Below, one piece after another: positions 34,561 through 47,014 of a stretch of 64,000 nt of DNA. The position numbers and the translations under genes were made by a program. The stretch covers positions 1 to 64,000 of the forward strand of contig MU405371.1 of NCBI GenBank assembly GCA_022836615.1. Direction: 5' to 3'. Numbering within the stretch: the stretch's first letter is position 1; each line of letters begins with the position of its first letter. A model generated the notes under the pieces. That model did no database searches. It saw only the letters and a program-made list of their open reading frames with translations, and was not told where the DNA came from. The stretch comes from Annulohypoxylon bovei var. microspora (taxonomy: Eukaryota; Ascomycota; Sordariomycetes; Xylariales; Hypoxylaceae).

Positions 34561-37059
34561 ACCCAGACGGATGTATCAAGACTTCATGACATTATTATCT
34601 GGCTTATTCTAGCGAGGAGTTTAGGAAAAGGCATTATGTATGTTACTTCTAGGTAGGATGATGCCTGCAGCTACATATCGAAGTGAAGCATTTGTCTCTG
34701 TATGAACGGTTGTTGATAGTGAACAGCATATGGTTTCGTGCCGTAGAAAGTGATCTGTCTTGCTTTGACAAATGCCATCGAAGGCATCATAGACATGCCG
34801 TCGTCGTAGTAGACTTTCCAATAAGATATTCAAAGAAGATTCAGCTCATCTCGATTGCAACATAATGAAGGCCGTTCGAAAATCCTGGATTGAAGAGGTG
34901 TGCGGCTGAGAGCCCATATAAATGTACGGGAAGGATCAATATCGTGGGCCGGCCCTTACCTCCCTGTAAAGTCGGCTTGCCGACATGATCTGGGCTTCGG
35001 CACGATATGTTTGGCTGAAATGATCTCGAACTGATGCACCTACCTGAGGATCGTTTCACTTGCTCTCGACCAACCACTCATCGAAGTCAGATACACGCCG
35101 AGCGAATAGAGTGTTACATGGGATTGCTTGTTGAACTGTCCCCTCGCCTATCTAAGTGCTAAGTATGAAACTCGAATCAGTGGTGATTGGCTATGTAACA
35201 CGAGAAGACGAGAACGTTTTTATGCATGTTGGTTCAAATCTGTAAATTGGGCGCCGGGCCAGTGGACGAAATCATCAAATCAACAGACTAGTTACATCGA
35301 GTAGGACTTTGGAAGCCGGAATGCCTGCTAGCGCCTAGGGTCGGGGAGAGATCGTCCTTGATGCAAGTAATTTGGTAGTCACCGAATAGGTTTATTTTCG
35401 GAGGTTGAAGGCATTGAATTTGAAGGCATCGAATATGGAAAGTGAAGGATACCCGAAAGATCGGCAAGCCGTGTCGGTCGTATCGAACTGTACCGCTGGT
35501 GGCTTAGCCGATCTTACGGCCTTCCCATGTGCCCACGAGCTGACGAGTTACAAGTAAATTATATTCGAACAATACCTATGCATCAAAAGTCCTTTGGATT
35601 CGTGACGACTGATCGTTAATCGCCCGTACTGAATGTTTGCTCTTGTGCTGCACTCCTTTCTAGCGCTTGGGATGGTAAGACATCCTATGCAGCACCGTAC
35701 AGGCATTGAGCGAATGGAGGCAAATGGCAGCTCCAGTCTCTTCGTCATCAAGTCCCGACAGCCTGGATCGCTTAGCACACGGAAATCTCCTGGCGGTTCG
35801 CTCGTGCGAGTATTTGCTGATGTGATACGCGTGACGAGACACACATCAGACCCCCCGATCAGGAGCCGGATTCTCCCAACGTAGGTCAAATCAACCACTA
35901 GGGGGGCCGAATTGGCTGTGGCAATAATACCATTGTAACCAAGCTGCCAAGGCAAGGCAAGGCAACAAAACATTCTCCGCTGCATGAGAGTCAAGACGGC
36001 TAATTTCTCGGTCGACGGCCATCTCGCATCTGCATACAGGGCACAGGGGAGGCTGGCCGCCCCCGAAGGCCCCCAAGGTGGGATCTGCGTAGTAAGATCC
36101 TTTGGGGGTTCGCAGGAAGATGACTCTGCATACATATGTACAATACATATGTACAATACGTACATAGGTACCTACACGTTAACTATGCCGATTATGTATT
36201 AACGTGTGCCGTGACGAAAATTAGTTGAAGGTCGCAAAGTCGGTAGTGTGCTGATTGAGAGGTCGATGGATCGATAAAACTTGGGGGATGTTTTTCGCTA
36301 GGCACATTCGATCGATTATTGGATAAAATTATTAGTGGGTCACTTTAAGCATCTCCAATGAGCTCCAATGAGCGGCCATATCCGAAGCTATCAGCCTGGA
36401 TCCCCTCTTAAGAAAGTGGCACGGACAAGGTTCCCTGCAGCCGGAACCGAAAAGTAACACACGTGCTCTAAATTCCCATTGGCTGATTTGCCTTTCACCT
36501 GCATCCTGCCCCCAATTCTTTGGAAGGCACACCCATGATGGATCCTAGCATAGTCCCGATTGTCCGACTCCACCAAATCACGATGGTTGCTCCGCTCGGC
36601 CCCCTCTTCTTCCTCTTCCCTCCTGGTGGACCGATCAGGTTTAGTGAGGTGATGTGCCCAGTGTGCCTTAGATTTTACGAGGCGGTCGAGCCAGATTGTC
36701 AGTTAATATCACCAAGCCATTCGCGCTTACGGTCTTGCTCATTCAAAGAGAAACCTCATTCAATTGGGAATGAGTTGATATCATAGCGTCCAAGAAGCGC
36801 TCAATCTCTCCCTTGCTTTGTGGTTGAGCGAAGCTTCAGTCTCTCGGGGACTTTATAAACCTCCGTTTGAGGCTCATTAGCAATTGATGCTTTGGCTCTC
36901 AAGGATTCTATCTTAGCTGCAGATAGCAGACATAGACGACATCCGTCTCGAGTCCTTGTGCGACTAGCGACTAGCGACACATATCCGACACATCTTAATA
37001 GCGTCCAGTGCCCCTCGCTCACAGGCCAAATCGTCTAGGAATCAGGAAACAGAAGAGTA
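34561..37059. other. 2.5-kb intergenic region
   Basis: No gene is supported. Frames at 35548-36165 lack any family pattern and overlap open frames on the other strand. A direct repeat ACATATGTACAATACATATGTACAATACGTACAT lies at about 36130-36165 (unit CATATGTACAATA, two copies). TATAAA at 36854-36859 could serve the next gene. Confidence 0.4.
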
Positions 37060-38469
37060 ATGGTTATGATGTATCGTGCTCTCATTTTCGCCGCCCTCTG
37101 GCGTGTAACATCTCCTTTACTCGTAGCGAATGGGTCGCCGTGTGGGGCGCAATGCGGCAATGTCCTCTCCTCGACGACGGACGACATGATCGTCTGCGAC
37201 GAGTCGGCATACAGCACCACATCGAGTGGTCAGGTCTACGAGGCCTGCGTCGGTTGCGAGTCGACGAGCTCATACGTGACAGCGCAAGGGCAGCAAAACA
37301 CGTCGGATTTGCAGTACATGCTCTGTATGCACCCATTCATTCTCCTGCACGTATGCCCTGGACTTGCTAACCCGCGTCGTAGATAATATGCGATATGCCG
37401 TCAACGTATGCTTGTTCGAAGCTCAAACGAGCCCGTGTATTACCTCGTATGTATCTATGGGCTCTCATCACCATCACATCTCCATTGCTAACTCCAATAG
37501 ATTCGCTTGTGCCAATATAGAGGCGGCAATTCAATATCAAAACCTCTCGGCCAGTAGCTCGATATATGACTACTGCAACAAGTGGACCGATTACAATCTC
37601 GACAAATGTCATGAGTGCTTGACTTCCGAGTCTAATGGCAATTACCTCAGCAACTGTAAATCTCACTACAAACTCCATCGATGTGATATGAATTAACCAT
37701 AGTATCCTTAACAGTCATATCGATCCTGGATGGCGCCTGCAATTTAAGACTCGAGCCGCCAGCCACAATTCCCTTACAGGGCAGCATATTTTCTACCAAC
37801 GTTGTGAACGTGACGAGCCCTACGCCTACAGCATCGTTCACGCCACCAGGACTTAAGGGCCCGTTAGACTCCGGAGCTATCGCGGGCATTGCCGTCGGCG
37901 GTCTGGTCGTCATCCTCGCCATCGTCGGATGCGGCATCGTCCTCAACGGCAAGCGTCGCAGAAAGGCATACCTACGGCGCCGATCACAGATCACCAAGAA
38001 CTGGCCCCCGTCCCAAGGCGGCGGCGAGATGTTCGAAACACCCGTCAGCCAAAAGCCGCTCCGCGGGTGGGAAGACTCGCCCGTTAGCGTAGCCACGCAG
38101 TCCACCTTCCCGCCGTACTTCTCCCCGTACACTTCGCAGTACAACAGCCCCGTCAGCGGCGTCGAGGGCCCCAGCAACATGGCCTGGCCCGTCGAGAAGG
38201 CGCATAGTATAGGCGTCGCGATAAGTCCCGACCGCGAAGTCCACTCGCCGTGGGATGATAAGAAGGGCAAGGACAAGGCAGCTGTGGATAACGACGGGTA
38301 CGAGCTGCAGGAGGGCGTGAATAGTGCTGGCGGTTACGGGTTTCCAATCCCGCCTCCCCCGCCGTTAGCCTCGGCTCCTATGCTAGGGCATCCGGGCTAT
38401 GGGAGGCATGGCGCCCCGCCGAGGGCACCGCAGGCGGTCGATGAGAATGGGATGGGGAACGCGCTGTGA
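37060..38469 (+). CDS. 12-Cys single-pass membrane protein, paralogue B
   Basis: Four exons, 37060-37324, 37383-37446, 37501-37655 and 37715-38469, encode about 412 residues. After a signal peptide (MVMMYRALIFAALWRVTSP) comes the same 12-cysteine ectodomain as at 21632 and 58604: C-x3-C in SPCGAQC, then IVC, ACVGC, six cysteines from NVCLFE to KCHEC, and the last in LDGACN. The membrane helix GAIAGIAVGGLVVILAIVG is followed by KRRRKAYLRRR and a Pro/Ser-rich cytosolic tail of about 180 residues. One intron (37447-37500) is unique to this copy; the other two match the paralogues in position and phase. A Met at 37069 could be the true start. Confidence 0.82.
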
Positions 38470-39259
38470 TCTACAGCGCTGTGTTGTTTCTGCTGCTTTG
38501 AATCGGTTGTTTGTGTATTAGCATGGCGTTGAGGTGTGGCCCGCTGTTTTAGCAGTAGGCGTGTTAGGATGGAGAAGTAATAGTGATACCACGGAAACGG
38601 AGTTGACGAGAGCCTTGGATCTGCCGGGAGGCGATTTGGGAATACGATTGTTTTTATGATGAGATATACTTGCATATGCAATTGGAGATGTTGATTCTCG
38701 TCTCTTAACTCACCATGCTGATTCTGACCGAGGGGATTGTCGCATTCCACCCCTAATCAACTTTAACCCTCTACAAGGTCCTAAAGAGACTAACCGCCGC
38801 CTACCCAGTTTACATCCAATATGGCGGATGTCATGTCGGGGATCATGCATCAAATTGATAGAGGTAGTTATGAAATCATACATCCATCATATTCACCTTA
38901 AATTCGGAGGTTGGGGCCAAAAATTTCGCACATCTGCAGGGCCGAAACCGTGTAAGTTGAAGTACACCCGCACTGTGTGGCGTCCTTCTTGAGTGCCTAA
39001 GTTATAGCGACTATTTACTGATATACAGTGGAGAGATCGCTATCAGGTTTAGGTCTTATCCTGAGGCTAATACAGTATTTACCTATTTCTTACCTACCTA
39101 TCTGATCATGCACTGGGCAAGGAACGTAGGTAGATATGTACATTATGTAGCGATGTAAAATATGGAATATTGAGGAGTAACGAATGAATTGATAGATAGG
39201 TACCTAAGAAACTAGCGTTAATCGTAACTATTTCATACTTTAGGCCGGTTGCGTTTCCC
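38470..39259. other. Intergenic between convergent genes
   Basis: This 3'-3' intergenic region holds no supported gene. It has TTACCTACCTATC and GATAGGTACCTAAG words near 39090-39205. Confidence 0.4.
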
Positions 39260-42200
39260 CTATCCCTGCGTATGCTGCCCATATTGACTATGAGGCGGGA
39301 ATGGTTCTTGGCCTGGGGGAGGACCTTGTTGATGCTGAGCGTCCTGAGTTCCTGCGTAATAGCTGCCCATAGTGCTAGGATTCAAACCTTGTTGTCGCAG
39401 TGGCTCCAACGGAGGTTGGTATGGTCCTCCCCTTTGAGGTTGCCCTGAATATGGTTGGTATGGTAAAGGGGACGGAGCTCCGAGCGAGGCCCCATATCGG
39501 TGACCCGGCCGATCCGGCGTGTAAGGGGTACTGTAACCCTGTTTATATGGTCCTGGCTCTGGGCGATTGTATTTGGCAGCGAACCGGGCTTTATGCTCGG
39601 CAAGTGGACTTAAATGGCCGCTGCGGAAAGAGGTGGCCAAGGGGTCTTCCGGCGCCACTCCCTTCCCTTCTCGCCTCCGAATACCCATTAGGTACGCATA
39701 CCTCTCCTGATCGGCATCACGCACGTCCTGTAGGTATTTGGTAAACTCGAGATAGGCGTCCGTGACAGTTTTCATATGACTGACACCCAACCGCACCGTG
39801 GCATCCGACTCCCCAGTGTCTCTCTCGTTTGTGCCGTGGGCTTCGAACTCAGCCAGAGCTAGCGCTGTGTGGCATGCGTTTCTAATTTGGCGGCCGTTCC
39901 AGCGAGCATTCTGCTGGCTGTGCCAATATTCCGCGATAAATCCCGTGATTTTGGTCGTATCGATATCAAGAGTCTTACCCCTGTGGGCAAATCGTGCCTT
40001 TATTAACCTCCAATTGAGCTCGAAAATCTCCAAAGTCGAGTTATAATCTAGCGCCGGGTAGTGTAAGCTGATGTGAATACGAGAGGAAAAAGCCTCGTCG
40101 AAGTCGCCAATCCGATTGGTGGTTAGAAATAGTATTCCGGCGTAGTACTCGAGCACGCGCAAAAAGACTGAGAAATTGCTAGTTAGTTGACGTCTTGGAA
40201 GGTATATCAGAATAACTAACCAGCCACGAGACCATTGCGCTTGAAATCTTGGGGTGTTCTACGAGCAAGGAAGACGTCGGCTTCATCGAGGAGGAGAATT
40301 GAACCCCATTTATTAGCAAGAGCAAAATTCGTCTCCAGTGCGGTTTCTACTTCTCTAGCCGTTGTACCGAGATCACCTAAATGCAATCCAGATGATTAGT
40401 CTATTTATTCCTAAACATCAATAGGTATGTCAATATAAGCTCACCGCAGGTTATCTGGAAAAGGGGTCTGTTGAAAAGCTCGGCAATGCCCTCTATATCA
40501 TGATGGTTAGTCCATACGCTGAATTTTTCTATTAGCTACGTGAGTAAACTCGCATACCTGCTGTTGTTGTCTTGCCCACTCCTGGAGCTCCATGAAGAAG
40601 AATGATCAAGCCCTTGCCTTTAGCAGATGTCAGTTACGGGTAATCTCGAACGAACTCGAATGGCCGTACCTTTGCCTCTTATAATGTCAGACTGTTCATC
40701 ACGGATTGAGCCGGACTCCTTGTCTCGAAAATGCTGGGCGACAAGCGACCTTACGATTGTCTTGCGATCAAGCCCGTCCTCCGGGAAAACAAGGTTGTCG
40801 AAGGCATTTTCTTTCTTTTGTTCAGTCGGTGTCTTCTTTCGATACTCCTCTAGATCCATAAGTTTATGGAGATCAAGTTTCGCTGTGTCCTGTCAGTCGA
40901 ACATCACAATCTATGCCCGAGAGGAGCCGATGGGCTATGGCTTAGAGTAGCTTACCCCAGCTCCTAGTACGGAGAACAAATCCGAAAACGCGAAACGACA
41001 TGATGGCTTTATCATCGTCGATGACTACCATTGCCCTACCCTGTTGTAGAGCCCGTGCAACGACTGCCAGTGAAGCTGGATGTTCCTCGTCGGTATCAGC
41101 AAGCAGGTTTGAGAGAAATTGCTCATTCTGCTTCTGATCTACGTAATTATCATCGTATACATAGTCTCCTTGGCAGCACTCGGCAGTGCATCCTTCCGCG
41201 TTGTCGTTGTCGTCGTTATCGTCGTCGCTATCTTCGTCTTTAGCACTCGGGTTTTTATCTTTCGACCTCTTTCCCAATTCTGCTCGTAGCTTGACTTCCG
41301 GTTTCCAACCTTCATTTTTCATATCCTCTCGATTGGCAAGTGCCTCTGCAAAGTCAACAACAACCTGACTATCAACCTCGTCCCTGGATTCCAAAGTTAG
41401 GCCATTATAGTGCATATGTCCGACTTGCAGTACTCTAAGGAACTTGTTCCCTCTCTCGATAAGCGTCTGGCGAATCGAAGAGTTATTTTTGTCAAGGCTG
41501 AGAGGGTAGATGGGCAGTGATGTAATCTCTCTGAGCCCTTCGTACTGCGCAATATCGAATCTCTTAGAAACTGGGCCTAATAGTGACCCGTCAAAGTCGA
41601 TATAGACGCAGTGGATGAACACTGTTCCGACTTTCCCTTTATTGCGGAGGAACGGATAGAAGTATCTTGGCCTGACTTTGTGCCTCGGGCTCGTCACATT
41701 GAGTACCTTGTAACACTGCATGTATTTGTCACCGGGCTCGATAACCTCAACCCCGGGTTTAAATAGGTGCCACAGATCAACAAATGAAACTCTTTGGCAG
41801 CATTCCCTTAGATACTTCTGCTTCTCAACTATTGTTGTATCCATAAGCTGAAGTAGGCAACGGAGGTGAGTGAATGCAGCCAATGACATAGTCTCATCAT
41901 CTTCTTTACTCTGAACCCCGTTCGTGCTTGAAGGATGGCTGGCTATTGGATTGTGTTCTGTAGGTCCGTAATCATTGGGTTCCATAGTGCCTGTGACTTG
42001 AACATCTGTCTTGATGTCTTTTTCGATCGTCTCTGTCTCGTGGGCGACACTCCCTGACGTATCAGATGATATAGTTCTCCGGGTTGTGATATCTGTAGTA
42101 TCTATTCTCGGTGAAAATTTGGAATCAAGCCTGTTGTACCAGTCCCGCAGTTGATTCTGGTAGAATGAGAGTGCTTTGAATGGCCGTACCATGACAATGG

Positions 42201-43104
42201 AAGTGTCATTTTCGCTGAATTTAGGATCAAGTATCTTGTTGAGAATGGCAAGGAGTATGGTAGAATGTACTCTGATTCTTTCTGGGAGGGGGGATCGACC
42301 AGGAACTGTGGTATCTTCTGGTTTGGACCCAGATCCTACAAGGGGCTTTCTGCGAACACCATATAGTATAGGGCCCAAAAAGCTATCCGGTAATACTGGT
42401 TCCCCGGTGAGAACATCAATTATAGACGTCGCTGCTTCCGGTGCTATACCACAAGCCTTAAATGTGTTCCAATCTGCGTAATTGAGTATAGGCTCCATAA
42501 CAATTTTGCTGACAGGAACCTTGTCATCTATATTTCGACTATCGCCTTCCTCCTTTTTTAATAGATCCAGGTGATACTGCTCGATCGTACGACGTGCCCG
42601 GTGAAGTGCTATACTGTCGCTAGTATATTTGTTGTTCAATCTTGCCTTCTCAAGCCTGAAATAGTTTTGAAGTCCCGCGAAGCTCCCATTAATACCCAGA
42701 GAAACCTCATACATTTGCTGACTTGTTCTCTGGAGCCTTTCGTACTCTTCAGTCAAGGCAGGGTCAGGGTCGAGGTCACGTCTTGACTGTCCGAGTAACA
42801 GTGAATCGAACAGCTCCTTCTCTTGGAACATACTCGTCATGTAATTGGCTTGAACCAGAGCGTCGGATTGCATTCGATTCTGTTGGTCAATTTCGGCAAG
42901 TTTCTCTTTCACTCGCCGGAGCTCTTCTAGTACTGTCGACATCTCTCCAAACGTAGGGCTTTGAGTCGTGCCGCTTTGGACTGCACGATTATCGACATAC
43001 TCGCTACTATTTTTGGCATTTGGAGTTGAAGGAGTTCCAATGCCGTTGCCCCTCTTCTCATCTTCGTCATCATCACTGTCACTGTGTGAGAGTTGACTAT
43101 TCAT
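39260..43104 (-). CDS. Large fungal AAA+ ATPase with central DUF7025-like region
   Basis: Six exons, 43104-40956, 40882-40670, 40617-40558, 40492-40445, 40376-40221 and 40167-39260, encode about 1177 residues. The N-terminus is acidic and disordered, with a coiled-coil-like stretch (LEELRRVKEKLAEIDQQN). The middle has the region usually found ahead of the ATPase in this fungal family, including YKVLNVTSPRHKVRPRYF and VYIDFDGSLLGPV. The ATPase has Walker A GAPGVGKT, Walker B ILLLDEADVFLA, sensor TTNRIGDFDEAF and the arginine SRIH. The tail is Pro/Gly/Tyr/Gln-rich. An acidic run DEDSDDDNDDNDN lies before the ATPase. Members are thought to be cytosolic or nuclear ATPases; no substrate is known. 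It is divergent from the STAND-like gene at 43777. Confidence 0.87.
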
Positions 43105-43776
43105 ACTCTCGAAGGCGCTAGGTTAGTGATATCGAGGTTATTAAAATAAAAGTACTAGACAATAGGTTACTAGGGAAGGATGCGGCTAGTAACGTAAAAC
43201 TAAAGAACGTACTAGAGTTCACGTCAGATTTTATGCTGTACATTGGGGAGGAAAACAAGGTCAGAAGAACCAACTACCCTCAGCCAAACACACCATAGGT
43301 AATTAGGCGAGTAGGTAGGTACCCAGGGATAATCCATATATTGATAGGCAGCGGTTACCCAGGCGATCTTTGCTCTTAAATGTATAAATGAGGATATATA
43401 AGTAGAGGTTTATATGTTTATGTATGCTAAGCTATCCCCTCATTATTTGATCAACATCCACAGCCAGCTATAAAACGTGTAAACCATCTAAGTATGTGAT
43501 CAAGGGGATAGCTTATTGCATAGTGCAATATAGTAGCACCAATACTAATTCATACATGGTCCACTTATTTTGACACCCTTCTAACAAGCTATAAATATTC
43601 ATCTCTTACTCAGCATTACTACCCTCGATCTATTTATATCAGCCCACCAGGGAAAGCCATCTAGTACCATATCTGACTAATCACAGTTCTGTAGGCTTGT
43701 CCCTCTATGATAGAAAACATGAGTGCACGGTTATCTTATTAGTTTCGATTACCTCGCCACGAGACTATGGCAAATA
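43105..43776. promoter_or_regulatory. Shared divergent promoter region
   Basis: These 672 bp lie between the start codons of the AAA+ ATPase (minus) and the STAND-like gene (plus). The plus-strand frame opens with a GTG at 43723, but the first in-frame ATG is 43777. No defined binding site can be assigned. Confidence 0.35.
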
Positions 43777-46038
43777 ATGACGAAGAATCCAGAAACAATA
43801 CCAAGACTCCACCACCAGCCTGTTGCCGTAGATTTCATCGATAACCATCTCCCAGGTTTCCATCCTGCTTTTGCATGCTCTTATTCTAAATACGACCCGA
43901 ATATCGATCGCTACGTCCTATCGAGTCACGTATCTCTCATTAAAATGCAGAGTCGGCAATCTAAATCCCAAGCGTTAACCCTGACCCGTGCAAAGCCATC
44001 CGATATACGTTCACCCCCAGGAATAATGCTTTCAATGCAGTTTTGGGATAACGTATTTCCAGTTGCAATGAGCAGACTCGAAGAAGAATTCGACGAATCG
44101 AACAATCGACATGATGCTAGTTATAACATTAGGGGACTAAAAGACTGGGACCAGGTCTACCAGAAACTCGAAAGCTGTTTTAAGAACTACGTAGATGACA
44201 CCGGCTTGATCAAGAAAGTGAAAAGGGGATGGCGCGGATTTGCCGATCAAATTGGTCCTATGCAGGAAGTATGGAAGTTGGTACCCGACATCGATTATTT
44301 AACTCCCATTCGAGGGACTTTGGAGTTCATTATGGATGTACGTATATTCCCCATGTAGGTTGAACTATCAACAGTAAGTGATATGCGTCCTAAATATAAT
44401 ATCTAGGCTATTAGGAGAGCATCCGAGACTCGCCAACAAATCTTGCACGGACTCGATAATTTGGATAATCTATTTAGAGACATTGAACTATATCTAGCCA
44501 TGTTTCCCGCCGAAATAAACGTGCAAGAGGCTGGAATATCCCTGGTTCTCTCTGCTCTGGTAGCGGTTGAGAAATTGATTGGATTCTATCTCAAACCTAG
44601 AGGTAGGTCAATCACGCACCCACCTATGCACACAACGCCATATAAGGATCAGTACGACTAAATTTGTGCAATCCATGCAGGAAAGAAGGCACTCGCTGTT
44701 CTATTTAAAGGGGATGACTACGAGAAGGACGTTATCGGAAGTCTCCATGACATTACAAGCAAAAGCGAAAGCCTACGATTCGAAGCCGAAAAGGCTGATA
44801 TGCTGCAGTCTACAAAGAATTGGCAGATGGCTAAACAGCGTGAGAACCATTTCGACCATAGTCATCTAGTCATATGGATGTCGGTTATATCGGACTAACA
44901 TTGGCTTTCCAGGTCATAAGGAACTCATCGACTTACAAGAGACTTTCATGATCAGCCAGGAGAAATTAATGCAAAATCAGGATTCTCACACTGAAAATCT
45001 CACGAAGACTTATCAAGCCGTAAAGACAATCGAAGATGAGGTATATGGTCTTATACGAGAATATGAGAGGAACAAAGAGCAAAGCCAAGGTGCGTCTAAC
45101 TCATGCTACAACTTCGATTGTTGCTAGTTTTTCCTACAAATTGTACTAAAATAAAACGAATACAAGCCCTCGACAGGAAGATTTCCGAGATAAACGACAC
45201 TATCCAGAGAGCACTTACACCGGATCCCACTCCTGGAAATGGGTGGCACATAACTCTTGACGACATCTGGGACATGTTCAGTTCATTTTATTTTGAGGAA
45301 AATGATGTGCAGCACATACTTGAGAAGCAAGAAAAAATTCCTACTTCTGAAAGAGCCATAGCGGAATCACTCGTCACAAATCCTCGGTTCCGTGAATGGA
45401 TGGTTTCGCCCAGGTCAAACAAGGTATTGGTACAAGGAGACCTTGCCAACAACCGTCCGATATCTTCCCAATCTGTCTTCTGCTCAACTTTTTTGCAAGC
45501 CCTTAGAGGAAACCCAAGATTCATCTCGCTCCTATACCTTTGTGGCCTTCATTCCGATTATGATGACCCCTGTTCAGGGCCACGAGGCATGGTGATGAGT
45601 TTCATTGCACAATTGATCCTGCAATGGAATTTCGACACCACGGGGACTCATCAAGAGATGGAATTTCTATGGGACGAATACAGAGATGAACCGGACATCA
45701 GTGACCTTTGTGCCTTGGTAAGCCGGTTAGTCATCCAATTTCCCGCTGAGATAACCGTTTTCTGCATCATTGATGGGATCAACGCCTATGAAAAGGAAGG
45801 TTATCTTCAAGACCTTGCTCACGGATTAGCGTGTATCTTGAACTTGACTATTGATACACGTGTCAATGCCACTATTAAAATCCTTATCGCTAGCCCGTGC
45901 CGCACGTTGGAGGTACGGGAAGGATTTCATGATGATGCCGTCCTAGTTATGGCTGACCGACTAGGATTAAGTGGAGAAGCAAACCAACGTCTTCTTCAAC
46001 ACAAGATGTCTAAAGCCTTTAGAAGCGAAGAGGGTTGA
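43777..46038 (+). CDS. Fungal STAND/NLR-like protein with degenerate NTPase
   Basis: Five exons, 43777-44337, 44407-44602, 44681-44839, 44913-45089 and 45167-46038, encode about 654 residues. The N-terminal half resembles the DUF7708-type helical region of fungal STAND proteins: KKVKRGWRGFADQIGPMQEVW, LTPIRGTLEFIMDAIRRASETR and GKKALAVLFKGDDYEKD. The C-terminal half has the order expected of a NACHT-like core: FREWMVSPRSNKVLVQGD, LYLCGLHSDYDDPCSGPRGM, and a Walker-B-like VFCIIDGINAYE. No Walker A lysine motif (GxxxxGKS/T) is present where it should be. It ends without WD40, ankyrin or TPR repeats. Such proteins are linked to non-self recognition in fungi; here ATP binding is doubtful. The role is inferred. 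Confidence 0.72.
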
Positions 46039-47014
46039 CTATAGATTTACTTGCTTACATTTAAATCAATAATGAATAGTTTAGTTCAATTGAACTGGTG
46101 TAATTAACCAATTGGGCAGGTATCTAGTAATAGGTTATGTGGGAATGTGGTTGTTTTTCTCAGGTTTCAACTTTGCTTTGAAACGAGCGGAGAATTGATC
46201 TAATCCCGCAGCTTACGTAACCACCCGCAGGGGGGACTTCGCTAAAATTTATTGAATTTTAATTTTTAGCTGATCCTACGAACTTAACTATCCGTTAGGA
46301 AATCGCAATACCATGAACTACCTAGTAGATGCGCTGTTATTAATATTGATATTCTTTTTATCCTGCCATACCTAAGCAATACGTATTTTTGGTTGCCAAT
46401 CGTCTATACTTCGTACAATACGTACATAATGCACACCGCAATTATAATGTAACCGTATAGCCCCAAAAGAAATGCCGTATGGCGGGGTACGACGTTAAAA
46501 GATGGTTATTCCAAATTACTAGAACCATTGGCCATACTACTAATTATAATCGAACTAAGCATTACTTCTTAAGGACGGCTATATACTTATTCGGTAAGCT
46601 AGGTTCTGTGTGGGCTGTAGGAAAGTGGCACAGTCTCCCTTGGTGCTGATAGTCAAAATATTCCGTCTCTCCAGGTTACATTCAGACCACCATTGGTGTT
46701 GTAGTTCCCCTTTAGCCGGTTATTTCTATTGGTTACGTGTTACGGACCAAGAGGCAATTAGAAGAGTAGACCGAAATTCGTTGGTTCCAGCGCATATCAT
46801 GTACTACTTATCTCATCCCCTTCTCTAGGTAATATTGATGGTGACACTTGTTGACGGTACTACCAAAACATACCTAGGTATATATGGATTATGTTCCTTC
46901 ACTTCTCAATTCTGCCCCTGTTGAGCTTATATCAATAGTCTTATCCCCACGACATACGAGAAATTCCGGCAGTTCTGTAGGTTTACCAGCACAATCGAGT
47001 ACGATTCCGCTGCC
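46039..47014. other. Intergenic, no gene seen
   Basis: An AT-rich intergenic stretch between two co-oriented genes. The 3' end is the promoter of the monooxygenase at 47015. The frame at 46610-46828 has no supporting features. Confidence 0.4.

Noticed and set aside
35548..36165. 205-residue minus-strand frame
   Set aside because: Cysteine and basic residues are scattered without motif; overlapping frames exist on both strands and codon use does not look selected.
43723..43776. Upstream extension of the STAND-like gene from GTG
   Set aside because: GTG is not a usual eukaryotic start; the first in-frame ATG is 43777 and the nearby ATG at 43719 is in another frame and soon stops.
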